Of a stretch of 64,000 bases of DNA, positions 45,607 to 54,934 are shown piece by piece (positions within the stretch are counted from its first letter, which is position 1; the number at the start of each line of letters is the position of its first letter). The stretch is from NCBI RefSeq assembly GCF_014698045.1, contig NZ_JACJSE010000031.1, positions 14,906-78,905 on the forward strand, read 5' to 3'. Position numbers and translations under genes: made by a program. A model generated the notes under the pieces. It did not search any database. It was given only the letters and a program-made list of their open reading frames with translations, and was not told the DNA's origin. This DNA is from Aulosira sp. FACHB-615. Its GTDB lineage: Bacteria > Cyanobacteriota > Cyanobacteriia > Cyanobacteriales > Nostocaceae.

Positions 45607-46069
45607 TTTCTCCTCCCACTACTGCTAGTGGTAATTCCACAATTTCAAACCAGTATTTACCAAAGGTTTCCATTAGTTCTACTAAGGCAGAAAATGTCAT
45701 TGGTTTGACTATGTAAGAATTAGCACCCAAACTGTAGGTGTGATGAATATTTTCTTCTGCCTTTGAGGTGGTCAGGACGATAACCGGAATTGTTCTGAGT
45801 TCAGGGTCGGTTTTAATTTCTTTTAGCACCTCCAAGCCGTTTTTTTTGGGCATATTCAAGTCCAGCAAAATCAAGCCAGGACGTGGTGCAAGTTTGTTGT
45901 CAGTATATTGACCACGGCGATGGAGATAATCCATCAATTCTTCTCCATTACTGACTGTATGTAAATCGATGGGCAATTGACTCACTGTGATTGCCTCACG
46001 GACTAACATACTGTCATCTTCGTCATCATCAGCCATTAAGATAGTCACGGTTGGTTGCCGACCCTTCAC
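45572..46069 (-). CDS. Response regulator (CheY-like, Rcp1 type)
   Basis: A 165-aa single receiver with ADDDEDDSM acidic cluster, phospho-acceptor Asp70 in LILLDLNMPKKNG, switch Thr in VIVLTTSKAEE, and Lys in YIVKPM. Length and ADDDEDD/KKNG motifs match phytochrome-associated Rcp1 regulators. It has no output domain. It overlaps the hybrid kinase gene by 35 bp and has 480 bp upstream to the next gene, so a promoter there is likely. Confidence 0.93.
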   Translation of the reverse strand: MKGRQPTVTILMADDDEDDSMLVREAITVSQLPIDLHTVSNGEELMDYLHRRGQYTDNKLAPRPGLILLDLNMPKKNGLEVLKEIKTDPELRTIPVIVLTTSKAEENIHHTYSLGANSYIVKPMTFSALVELMETFGKYWFEIVELPLAVVGGENEEKPNQSSTH

Positions 46070-46552
46070 TATGAATTTTCTCCTGAGATATATACTTATT
46101 AGTATGGATTAAAGCTGGAGAAAAAACCCAAATATTCTGATATCTTTGACAGCTTGTCAAACTTACACCTTGATTCGCGGTTAAATTGCTAAACTTCTGA
46201 TTTCCAGTAGATATTCGCCTCCTGGATTTATGCTTGAGCTTATAATAGCTATTCTAGATTCTGGCTTTCAAGTCATCATTTCTACGGTTTTGCGGGAAAA
46301 TTGCTGGTAGTTTCTAGATGTATAGCAGTAGTCAGAGATGTTAGGACAATTTCAAAGTTTGAATGCCAGAAATAGTAAGACTTTTCCTCCTGACTTGAAA
46401 GAGGGTGTAAGGGTGTAAGGGTATGGGGGTGTAGGGGAAGGATATCTTTCATCTATGACTGTGAAATTTTTTCATCGGGACTGCCTTCTGCTATATTTGT
46501 CCAATTAACCCTATTTTTCAGAACTGGAATAATACCTCTGGCAGAAGAAAAA
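46070..46552. other. Intergenic region between the response regulator and the 819-aa kinase
   Basis: 483 bp with no gene; the stretch at 46400-46440 contains GGTGTAAGGGTGTAAGGGTA repeats. Likely holds the promoter for the regulator-kinase pair. Confidence 0.4.
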
Positions 46553-49012
46553 CTATGTAGGAGAATTTATTGGCAAATTGACAATTAATTTTGTACCTTT
46601 TCCTGGGGTGCTTTGAGCAGTAATTGTGCCGAAATGGCGTTCGGCGATTTTGCGACAAATAGTTAAGCCAATGCCTGTACCTTCATATTCTCGCCGACCA
46701 TGTAACCTTTGAAAAATTTGAAAGATGCGATCGCTATACTTTTGTTCAAATCCAATACCATTATCTTCGATGATAATTTGACAAAATTCCAGTCCCACGG
46801 CTAATTGTGCTGATTGATTATTTAAATGTTGACTATATATTTTGACAATAGGTGTCATTTGTGGGTGATGAAATTTCAAAGCGTTACCAATGAGATTTTG
46901 CATTAATTGGCGCATTTGCAGAGGATCAGCTTTGATTGTTGGTAAATCTTCCACTTCCACAGTTGCGCCTGTTTGTTGAATTAAAACTTCTAAATCCGAC
47001 AATACCTCTTGGGTGATTTCAGCTAAACTTACAGATACAAAAGGTTGCGCTCTGGTTGTTACCCGTGAGAGCGTTAACAAACCTTCAATTAAAGTCTGCA
47101 TTCGCAAAACAGCATTCTGCATTCTTTCTAAATAATCAGATGCAGCTTCAGGTAAAGAGTCACCACAAGTAATGAGTAAGCGTTCGCTAAAAGTTTTAAT
47201 TTTGCGTAGCGGTTCTTGTAAATCATGGGAAGCAATAAAGGCAAATTCTTGCAGTGCTTCATTAGAACGGCTGAGTTCTTGTCGTTGACGAGTTTCGGTT
47301 TCCAGAATTTTGCTTTGGGTTAAAGCAATACCAATTTGATCTGCCAGTTGTTGCAAAAGTTCAATTTCCCAGTTATTCCACTGTCGGGGATGTACACACT
47401 GATTGGCAATTAATAAGCCCCAGATTTGATTTTGGAGAAAGATTGGTACCGAAAGAACAGCTTTGACACCCAACTCTTGCATAATTTTCAGGTGTGGCGG
47501 TGAGATGTTTGCCGCTTCTTGTTCGTCGTCTAAATTACTAATGGCGTTAATTATTCCCTGGCTGTATTTTAAAACATACATTTCTCCGAGAGTCGGCTCA
47601 TTCAATTCCAGACTTGAGGCCATTGGCAAACCAGGAACCACGGCTTCTTTTAAAATTAAGATTGAGCCGTTGGAACGTAGTCGTAAAATCAAAACTCTAT
47701 CTGCACGCAGTAATTTTTGTACCTCAGTGACACTGGTTTGCAAAATTTCGTCAATCTGTAAAGACTGGCGAATTTTGACAGTGATGTCAGCAAATAGTTG
47801 CGATCGTAAATTTTGCCATTGTAATTGTGCCTGTACTCGCTTACGTTCAGTAATGTCCATCATCGCACCAATCATCCGCACTGGTTGACCTGCTTGGTCA
47901 TGGACAATATAAGCTCGGTCTAAAATGTAAGCATAGGAACCATCATAACGACGAAAGCGGTATTCATGTGACCAAAATTGTTGCCCGCTATTAATAGCAG
48001 CCCACATATCAGTATCAATTATTGGTTGATCTTCTGGATGTATGCGTTCATACCACCAATTTAAATCAGCACTCAACTCTGCTAAGGGATAGCCAAACAG
48101 GGTTTGTACAGCTTGATTCCACCACACCTGATTCGTCAGCAAATCCCAATCCCAAATCACATCATTAGTTGCACGGGTAATAATTTGAAATCGCTCTTCA
48201 CTCTGGCGCAATTCTGCTTCTGCTTGTTTACGCTTGGTAATATCTATCACGATCCCAGACATTCGCACAGGTTCCCCAGCCGCGTTGCGAAAAACTACAC
48301 CTTTGCTCACTAACCAGCGAATGCTACCATCAGCTAAAACAATCCGAAATTCTACATCATACTCCGCATCTGTTTGCACTGCTTCGATTACCGAGATGTT
48401 GACAAAATCCCGGTCTTGGGGATGAACATAGTGTAAAAAAGTTTCATACCGACCATCAAAACTACCAGGTTCCAAGCCAAACAGTGCTTCTTTGTTATCT
48501 GACCAACTAACTTGATTAGTAATTATATTCCAGTCCCAAGTTCCCATCCGAGCAGCTTCTAGGGCAATTTTCATTTGGGTTTCTCGTAATTGCGCCTGTT
48601 GATTTTGCTGACGTAATTTCTTGATGGCGCGAGATGCTGCTAAAAGATGGCGGATTCTGTGGGATAATACTACCCATTGAATTGGTTTAGTAATGTAGTC
48701 GGTTGCACCCACGGCAAAAGCTCGCTCTACCGATGCTGGCTCGTAAGCCGCAGTAATCATTAATATTGGTGTATCCTGAATATCTGGTAATTTTTGTAAT
48801 TTTTCGCAGCAAGTAAACCCATCCATAACGGGCATAATAGCATCTATAATTACCATATCTGGATGTAAATTAGTGTAGGTAGTAATTGCTTGGCAACCAT
48901 TACTAGCTTCTACGACTCGATATCCAGCATATTCCATCAGTTGACGCAGATGAATTCTGGTCACATCGTCGTCATCGACAATCAAAATCAGCGCCGAATC
49001 TTGATTAGTCAT
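46553..49012 (-). CDS. Hybrid sensor histidine kinase (REC-PAS-PAS-GAF-HisKA-HATPase)
   Basis: An 819-aa protein. N-terminal receiver (D57 in MVIIDAIMPVMDG), two PAS/PAC domains at about 150-265 and 275-395 (each with a WxxxHPxD and ITxRK pattern), a GAF domain at ~405-575, then HisKA (ASHDLQEPLRKI) and HATPase_c with the ATP lid FQRLHGRREYEGTGIGL. The GAF has PHLKIMQEL where cyanobacteriochromes carry Cys-His, so it should not bind a bilin through Cys. No membrane segment. It is transcribed toward the regulator-kinase pair but separated by ~480 bp. Confidence 0.92.
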   Translation of the reverse strand: MTNQDSALILIVDDDDVTRIHLRQLMEYAGYRVVEASNGCQAITTYTNLHPDMVIIDAIMPVMDGFTCCEKLQKLPDIQDTPILMITAAYEPASVERAFAVGATDYITKPIQWVVLSHRIRHLLAASRAIKKLRQQNQQAQLRETQMKIALEAARMGTWDWNIITNQVSWSDNKEALFGLEPGSFDGRYETFLHYVHPQDRDFVNISVIEAVQTDAEYDVEFRIVLADGSIRWLVSKGVVFRNAAGEPVRMSGIVIDITKRKQAEAELRQSEERFQIITRATNDVIWDWDLLTNQVWWNQAVQTLFGYPLAELSADLNWWYERIHPEDQPIIDTDMWAAINSGQQFWSHEYRFRRYDGSYAYILDRAYIVHDQAGQPVRMIGAMMDITERKRVQAQLQWQNLRSQLFADITVKIRQSLQIDEILQTSVTEVQKLLRADRVLILRLRSNGSILILKEAVVPGLPMASSLELNEPTLGEMYVLKYSQGIINAISNLDDEQEAANISPPHLKIMQELGVKAVLSVPIFLQNQIWGLLIANQCVHPRQWNNWEIELLQQLADQIGIALTQSKILETETRQRQELSRSNEALQEFAFIASHDLQEPLRKIKTFSERLLITCGDSLPEAASDYLERMQNAVLRMQTLIEGLLTLSRVTTRAQPFVSVSLAEITQEVLSDLEVLIQQTGATVEVEDLPTIKADPLQMRQLMQNLIGNALKFHHPQMTPIVKIYSQHLNNQSAQLAVGLEFCQIIIEDNGIGFEQKYSDRIFQIFQRLHGRREYEGTGIGLTICRKIAERHFGTITAQSTPGKGTKLIVNLPINSPT

Positions 49013-49111
49013 GGTGATTGGTAGTTCTTCATCAATATCAAAATTTAAAATCAGAAATTTAAAATGCTATGGCTTATACAAATTATTATCAACTCTGTGA
49101 TGGGACTCATA

Positions 49112-49193
49112 TTTGATTTCTGAACAAAATCAATACAATCTCTGTTCCCTGTTCCCTTTTCCCTACCTTCACTCCTTAAATTCAGAAATCAAA
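49112..49193. mobile_element. MITE-like element just upstream of moaE
   Basis: TTTGATTTCTGAA (49112-49124) and TTCAGAAATCAAA (49181-49193) are a perfect 13-bp inverted repeat, continued outward by ACTCATA and TATATG. The right half recurs at 6890-6925 (TTCAGAAATCAAACC then TATATGAGTCC). Confidence 0.65.
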
Positions 49194-49204
49194 CCAAATT
49201 TTAT

Positions 49205-49699
49205 ATGACCACTACATTTACCGCACCAATTAAACCAAGACTCGAAGATAGTTTTGCAATTACCTTTGCTCCCTTATCCCTTGAGGAAGTCTACGCCAAA
49301 GCGGACGATGCAGCTAACGGTGCTGTGGTGGTGATGAGTGGTATGGTACGCAACAACACTGATGGACAACCTGTCGTCGCCCTAGAATATCAAGCTTATG
49401 AACCGATGGCGATGCGGGTGTTTTATCAAATTGCGGCTGATATTCGCACATTTTGGCCTGATGTTAAACGAGTTGTGATTCATCACCGCATTGGTAGGTT
49501 ACAAGTAGGCGAAATCAGCGTTTTAGTCGCTGTCGGCTGTCCCCATCGCGGTGAGGCGTTTGAAGCCTGTCGCTATGCTATTGATACTTTGAAACATAAC
49601 GCGCCAATTTGGAAAAAAGAACACTGGCAAAATGGTTCTACCACTTGGGTGAGTATTGGTGCTTGTGAACAGTCAGGACAAAATTGCTTTAATTGTTAG
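49205..49699 (+). CDS. moaE: Molybdopterin synthase catalytic subunit
   Basis: A 164-aa MoaE. Conserved features: EYQAYEPMA, the HHRIGRLQVGE active-site segment, CPHRGEAFEACRYAID and the C-terminal APIWKKEHW with the two catalytic lysines. It transfers sulfur to make molybdopterin with MoaD, which is not in the window. The start codon lies 11 bp beyond the inverted-repeat end of a MITE-like element. Its last 27 bp overlap the end of the convergent CHAT gene. Confidence 0.95.
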   Translation: MTTTFTAPIKPRLEDSFAITFAPLSLEEVYAKADDAANGAVVVMSGMVRNNTDGQPVVALEYQAYEPMAMRVFYQIAADIRTFWPDVKRVVIHHRIGRLQVGEISVLVAVGCPHRGEAFEACRYAIDTLKHNAPIWKKEHWQNGSTTWVSIGACEQSGQNCFNC

Positions 49700-52600
49700 T
49701 GGCTCTGTGTTTCCTTGACAAATCCAAGCTCCCCAGTAAAAAGGATGCTGTAAAGGTGTGTCTTTTTCTTGACAATCAATCTGAGTGTTTGGTGATAATT
49801 CATTGACTTGTAAAATTTCTTTGAGTGCCTCAACACCCAAGGCAGATTGCTGTAATTCTTTGACAGTAATTGTACGTATATAGTTCTGAGTTTGATGTAA
49901 CGCTTCGGCACGACCAACACCAGACTGTAGATGATCAAAAAAACTTTCCATCAAGAAAGCCGTCACTCTATCAGGAACTGGCCATAGGCTCATAACTAGG
50001 GTTTGTGAACCTGCTACAGCAAAAGCCCGACGCAAACCAAACACCCCTTCACCGATTTTAATATCGCCTCTGGCAGTATCACAAGCACAAAGAACCGTCA
50101 GTTGATTATCCCACAAATCTAAACCGGCGATATCTTGGGCAAACACAAAACCTTTACCTGCGTCTGAAGGAAGAGTGCCACCGCATAGCCATGTGTTAGC
50201 ACCTGCTAAAGCCAGTCCAGAACGCATCATCGGGTTTTCTGTTTTGGTGGTTCGCAGACGTTCTATACTCAAAAAAGTACGCTGGCGATCGCGTCGTTGA
50301 AGTTCAGAGTCACTCAAAAATAGACCGTGAGTCGCAATCAGCATGATATTAGGACACTCACTATTAATTAGGCGGCTTTCTAGTGCTTCTGCACCTAAGT
50401 ATAATTTTGCATCTAGAAGTTTTTTCGCCACACTTTCACCCAAAAATCTTGTCCCCACAGCGCGACGGAAGGTTGTTTCTGGGATGGGTGGTTTGATTTG
50501 CGTTTCGGACTTGGAAGCTATCTGGGTAGCGGACTCTGCTGTTAAATCAAAATCAGGATCAGCAATAATTAGCGGTGCAGAGATGGAATGTTTTGGCTTT
50601 GGAACTTTGCTGTGAAGAATTTCTCTGCCGACACTGAGATAACTGATGGTGTATTCATCCATTAACAGTCTTGTACCAGTGCTATTGATAGGCAAAATTT
50701 GAAACGGTACTAAGTTTAAGTTGCCATCGGGTGCGATAATCAGATGTCGGCTATTTTTAATAAACTCACGGATAGGTGCAAAAAGCAGTTGACTTAGTTG
50801 AATAGCGGCTGTGGAATCGTAAGATTGAATATGCAGCTTTGGTTTGTTGAAGGTTTTTCTCAAAGCTAATGTTGGCTGGTGATAGTCAGAGGCTTGCAGG
50901 CGAAATATCTGAATTACTTCATCAATGGTTGCGGCTATTCCTAAGTCAAGCATCTGCACTGCGTTTGGTTGTCCGGCTGGCAAAATAAATGCTAAATAGC
51001 GCGGCGGATACCATTGAGTTTCTTGGTTTGCGGCAACTGCCTGAAAATCAAATACATCAAAGCGGACAAATTCGATCAGAATAGAATCAGGCGGTAAAGC
51101 TGCGGCTATGGCTTGACGGTCAAAAGTTTGCTCAGATAACCCAATTTCTGGAACTTGCAATGCTAGTTGTTTTTGCAAGTAATTATACTGGGCTTGCAGT
51201 TGAGTAATATTTTCTCGATAGGTTCTAAACTGGTGTGTGGTTTTTTCTGTGGTTGCGCTGATGTCAGGTTGGGGAATAGAGAAGGTTAAATGTACCAGTC
51301 GCGTATTTAAATCACTCAACTGGCGGAATTGTTCTTGGAGTTGGGGGTAGCGTCCACTGTAGAGGGCTTGGTTTTGAGCAGCCAGCGCCGATGCTGTTAG
51401 TCCTTTGCGTTTTAAAATAAAATCTAAGGCTGCGAGTTTGGCGTTATCTGAGTGTGATAGGTGTTTGTAGACTAAGGAAAGAAATAAATCAACATTATTT
51501 CTGATTTTGTCGAGGAAGGAGAGGCGATCGCTTTCGGAACTAAACGAAAATATGTTACTAATAATCTTGTCTTCTATTTTGCTGGCTGCTATGCGATAAT
51601 CTAAAGCCTCATCTGGACGATTGATAGCAGCTAACACAGTCGCCAGATTATTCATACTAAATGCAACATCGGGATGTTCTTCTCCTAACCAGCGTTTTCG
51701 TATCGCCAAAGTTTCGATATATTTCTGTTCTGCTTCCGCAAAGCGCCCCAGAGAGAAATAGAGTTCAGCTAAATTATTAATGCTGATAGAAACTTTTGGG
51801 TGTTCTTCTCCTAATAATGACTGTCTCAGTTTTAATGCTGCTAAATGCAGTTGTTCTGCTTCTTGATAACGCCCTTGAAAATCATAAATCACAGCTAAGT
51901 TATTCATTGTGGTGGCTACTTGCGGGTGTTGATTCCCAAAAGCAGTTTTCACAATGTTTAAAGCTTGTAAAAATAATAATTCTGCTTTTCGATATTGAGT
52001 TAAATCATCATATAATACTGCTAAGTTATTCAAAATTACAGCCACAAATGGATGTTGTTCTCCTAACAAGCTTTTTGCCATTGCCAAGGCTGCTAAATGT
52101 AGTTTTTCGGCTTCTGTATACCTGCCTTGGAGACGATAAATTACGGCTAGTTGGTTGAGAGTATTAGTAATTTCTGGATGTGAGTTACCCAGAGTGTTTT
52201 TTTGGATTTCTAACGCAGCTAAATATTTCTGTTCCGCTTCTGCATAGCGTCCTTGTTCTTCATAAAGTGCTGCTATATTCAAGAAATATTGGGCAATAAT
52301 TGGATGTTCTTTACCAAGAGATTTTTCTAGCATTGGTAAGACTTGCAAATATTTCTTTTCTGCTGCTAAATAGCGGCCTTGATATGTGTAAACAACAGCA
52401 ATACTACTTAAAGTCTCAGCAATATCAGGATGTTCAGAAGCAAACAATTTTTCTCTGATGGTATGAGCTTCTAAATAAAGTTTTTCAGCTTCTAAATAAC
52501 GCCCTTGGCTGAGATAAACTTCTGCTAAGTTACTCAAACTCACAGCCACATCAGGATGCTGATTTCCTAGCAAGCGTTTCCGCATTGCTAAAGCTGCGAG

Positions 52601-53449
52601 ATATTTCTGTTCTGCTTCTAGATAGCGTCCTTGTTCTTGATAATTGCTGGCCAGATTATTTAAGGTAGAGGCGATGTATGGATGTTCATTTCCGAGAATT
52701 TTTGTCCATTTTTCTAAAATTTCGATAAATTTAATTTCAGCTTCTGAATAACGCCCTTGCGCGTCATACAATGCAGCTAAATTATTCAAAGTAACCGCAA
52801 TTTCTAAATGTTCATCGCCAAATAAGCTTTTTTTCATGGTCAACGCTTCTAAGTGCATTTTTTCTGCATCAGCATAGCGTCCTTGTGTGGTGTAAATGGC
52901 TGCTAAATTATTTAAGGTTTGAGCAATATCAGGATGTTCCTCACCAAACAAGCGTTTCCGCATTGCTAAAACTTCTAAATGTACTTGTTCAGATTGAAAA
53001 TATTTGCCTTGCTCTCGATATATCTCTGCTAGATTATTCAAATTAGTCGCAATTTGAAAATGTTCTTTACCAAATATGTTTTGCCATAATTCTAGGGCTG
53101 ATAAAAATAGCTTTTCTGCTTCTACATAATTACCTTGGGAATAGTAAAAGGCGGCGAGATTATTTAAAGATTGGGCAACATCAGGATGTTCTGAACCTAA
53201 AAGATTTTTTCTGAGGGTTAAGGCTTGCAAGTATAACGGTTGGGCTAATAAGTAATGTCCTTGCATCCGATATAATTCGGCGAGGTTATTTAAGCTATCA
53301 CAATATTCAGGATTTTCTGTTAGCTGTTGATGTTTGCCTAGATTTACAGCTTGCTGGGCAACTATTAGAGCTTGTTCTAGGTTTCCTTTTCCTGCTAATT
53401 CGACAACTTGTAAGTTAAGTTGATTGAGTTGTTGTATAAGTTTTTTCAT
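49673..53449 (-). CDS. TPR-CHAT caspase-like protease protein
   Basis: A 1258-aa protein. Residues ~40-620 are about thirteen 42-aa TPRs of the kinesin-light-chain type (LNNLAALYDAQGRYSEAE; EHPDVAQSLNNL). A linker of ~300 residues follows, then a C-terminal CHAT domain (roughly 880-1240) with a catalytic His in LIATHGLF and Cys in CACDTARG, both intact. CHAT proteases cleave after Lys/Arg or with other preferences and are linked to cell death and defence. The 3' end overlaps moaE by 27 bp. Start is 160 bp from the CRISPR array. Confidence 0.92.
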   Translation of the reverse strand: MKKLIQQLNQLNLQVVELAGKGNLEQALIVAQQAVNLGKHQQLTENPEYCDSLNNLAELYRMQGHYLLAQPLYLQALTLRKNLLGSEHPDVAQSLNNLAAFYYSQGNYVEAEKLFLSALELWQNIFGKEHFQIATNLNNLAEIYREQGKYFQSEQVHLEVLAMRKRLFGEEHPDIAQTLNNLAAIYTTQGRYADAEKMHLEALTMKKSLFGDEHLEIAVTLNNLAALYDAQGRYSEAEIKFIEILEKWTKILGNEHPYIASTLNNLASNYQEQGRYLEAEQKYLAALAMRKRLLGNQHPDVAVSLSNLAEVYLSQGRYLEAEKLYLEAHTIREKLFASEHPDIAETLSSIAVVYTYQGRYLAAEKKYLQVLPMLEKSLGKEHPIIAQYFLNIAALYEEQGRYAEAEQKYLAALEIQKNTLGNSHPEITNTLNQLAVIYRLQGRYTEAEKLHLAALAMAKSLLGEQHPFVAVILNNLAVLYDDLTQYRKAELLFLQALNIVKTAFGNQHPQVATTMNNLAVIYDFQGRYQEAEQLHLAALKLRQSLLGEEHPKVSISINNLAELYFSLGRFAEAEQKYIETLAIRKRWLGEEHPDVAFSMNNLATVLAAINRPDEALDYRIAASKIEDKIISNIFSFSSESDRLSFLDKIRNNVDLFLSLVYKHLSHSDNAKLAALDFILKRKGLTASALAAQNQALYSGRYPQLQEQFRQLSDLNTRLVHLTFSIPQPDISATTEKTTHQFRTYRENITQLQAQYNYLQKQLALQVPEIGLSEQTFDRQAIAAALPPDSILIEFVRFDVFDFQAVAANQETQWYPPRYLAFILPAGQPNAVQMLDLGIAATIDEVIQIFRLQASDYHQPTLALRKTFNKPKLHIQSYDSTAAIQLSQLLFAPIREFIKNSRHLIIAPDGNLNLVPFQILPINSTGTRLLMDEYTISYLSVGREILHSKVPKPKHSISAPLIIADPDFDLTAESATQIASKSETQIKPPIPETTFRRAVGTRFLGESVAKKLLDAKLYLGAEALESRLINSECPNIMLIATHGLFLSDSELQRRDRQRTFLSIERLRTTKTENPMMRSGLALAGANTWLCGGTLPSDAGKGFVFAQDIAGLDLWDNQLTVLCACDTARGDIKIGEGVFGLRRAFAVAGSQTLVMSLWPVPDRVTAFLMESFFDHLQSGVGRAEALHQTQNYIRTITVKELQQSALGVEALKEILQVNELSPNTQIDCQEKDTPLQHPFYWGAWICQGNTEPLTIKAILS

Positions 53450-53528
53450 CTGCTAGTTCCAGATGTTTATATGTTTTTTTCGCTTTTATTAATTACTTAT
53501 AGCACTCCTAAATCATCAGTGAACAACA

Positions 53529-53561
53529 AGATCCCCGACTTCTTAAAGAAGTCGGGGATCT
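53529..53561. repeat. 33-bp perfect palindrome, copy 1
   Basis: AGATCCCCGACTTCTT, one central A, AAGAAGTCGGGGATCT. Identical to 56430-56462 except for the centre base. Confidence 0.9.
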
Positions 53562-53612
53562 GAGCCTCTCCATTTTCACAAATCAAATAGGATTGGTATA
53601 TCTTATCTAAAA

Positions 53613-54598
53613 TTCCTCATCCCTGTGAGGGGTAATTAATTGAAAACCCGTATGGCTGCTGAACGTTTCACACAAGAAACTGGTTTAGTTTCCATCCCCG
53701 TGAGGGGTAATTAATTGAAAACATTTTTGTTTTCAGAAAGTTTTGAAAATTTTTGGGTAAAGTTTCCATCCCCGTGAGGGGTAATTAATTGAAAACACTA
53801 ATAATATTTCAAAGAACAGGTGTAATTCTACGCAAGTTTCCATCCCCGTGAGGGGTAATTAATTGAAAACTGCTCGCACAGGTTTTGGAGGCGAAAGCGG
53901 AAGCATTGTTTCCATCCCCGTGAGGGGTAATTAATTGAAAACCAGCGCCAGCGCCAATCCCAACCCAGCCGCAATTGCGGTTTCCATCCCCGTGAGGGGT
54001 AATTAATTGAAAACTGTTGACTGGGATAAAGGAATTGACCAGTGGCTGCTTCCTGTTTCCATCCCCGTGAGGGGTAATTAATTGAAAACGAAAAAAAAAG
54101 CCGAAGAAAGGGCAGTTTATTGGGAATGTTTCCATCCCCGTGAGGGGTAATTAATTGAAAACAGCTGTCTGATATTGTGGTGCCAATCCACAGGAAATAG
54201 TTTCCATCCCCGTGAGGGGTAATTAATTGAAAACTTGCGGTATAGTCGGAAATTTTATGCAGGTTCCGTACTGTTTCCATCCCCGTGAGGGGTAATTAAT
54301 TGAAAACCAAAATATGTCCCAAAATCACAAGGGGGCACCAGTGATAGTTTCCATCCCCGTGAGGGGTAATGAATTGAAAACGTTTTTGCTTATGATCTCT
54401 CTGTTTTTTGGCTTTCTTTTGTTTCCATCCCCGTGAGGGGTAATGAATTGAAAACCGGTTCGGAATAGCCCGACAGTAAAAAAAATACCCCCTGTTTCCA
54501 TCCCCGTGAGGGGTAATGAATTGAAAACGCTTATGGCTTTTCATGGGGAGAATTTAAAGGAAAGTTTCCATCCCCGTGAGGGGTAATGAATTGAAAAC
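53613..54598 (-). CRISPR. CRISPR array 1 (14 repeats, 13 spacers)
   Basis: Thirteen intact 35-bp repeats and one decayed terminal repeat at 53613-53647. On the minus strand each starts GTTTTCAATTAATTA and ends CCCCTCACGGGGATGGAAAC, giving the 8-nt crRNA handle ATGGAAAC. Intact repeats start (plus coordinates) at 53688, 53762, 53836, 53908, 53980, 54055, 54128, 54200, 54273, 54347, 54421, 54494 and 54564. Spacers are 35-40 bp. The four highest-coordinate repeats have TAATGAATTG where the other nine have TAATTAATTG (plus strand). The decayed repeat at the low end and the leader at the high end place transcription on the minus strand. Confidence 0.97.
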
Positions 54599-54810
54599 CC
54601 TACCCTTTTAGAAGCCTTAGCCAGAGAGGGTTAGAGATAGGCATTTCTGAGGGGGGTCTAATTTACCTGTCAATAAACACATATTATTGAGAATAGCAGA
54701 CTATTAGACTATCCTCAAAAGCTTATACAGTAAGCTATCTGAGGGGGTCAACGAAAAAATAAGGGTTTCAGCCATTGCCTGACCCCCGCAGGTAAACTTA
54801 TGTAAAGAAA
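54599..54810 (-). promoter_or_regulatory. Leader of CRISPR array 1
   Basis: On the minus strand this region aligns with the leader of array 2. Box 1 is CTGCGGGGGTC (54781-54791), box 2 GACCCCCTCAG (54739-54749), box 3 GACCCCCCTCAG (54647-54658). Box 3 is 48 bp from the first repeat. Further shared words are GGCTGAAA, TTTTTCGT, GCTTACTGTATAAG and TTGACAG. Box 1 and box 2 are inverted and could pair. Confidence 0.8.
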
Positions 54811-54934
54811 GTCAAAATCAATACTTCAAGATTCAGTTGGAAACTTGATATTAAATTTTCAAGGTTCTGTGCTTTTAAAGGGCAGTATAACAAAATACTT
54901 TAAATTTTGAAAGCTTCAAACATTAACTTTTCTA

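Noticed and set aside
46553..49012. Cyanobacteriochrome photoreceptor
   Set aside because: The GAF domain has Pro-His where the bilin-binding Cys-His would be.
49673..53449. Craspase (type III-E) protease
   Set aside because: No gRAMP/Cas7-11 effector is present, and the TPRs are of the common kinesin-light-chain type.
53809..54544. ORFs reading FQLITPHGDGN repeats on the minus strand
   Set aside because: They are translations of CRISPR repeats plus spacers.
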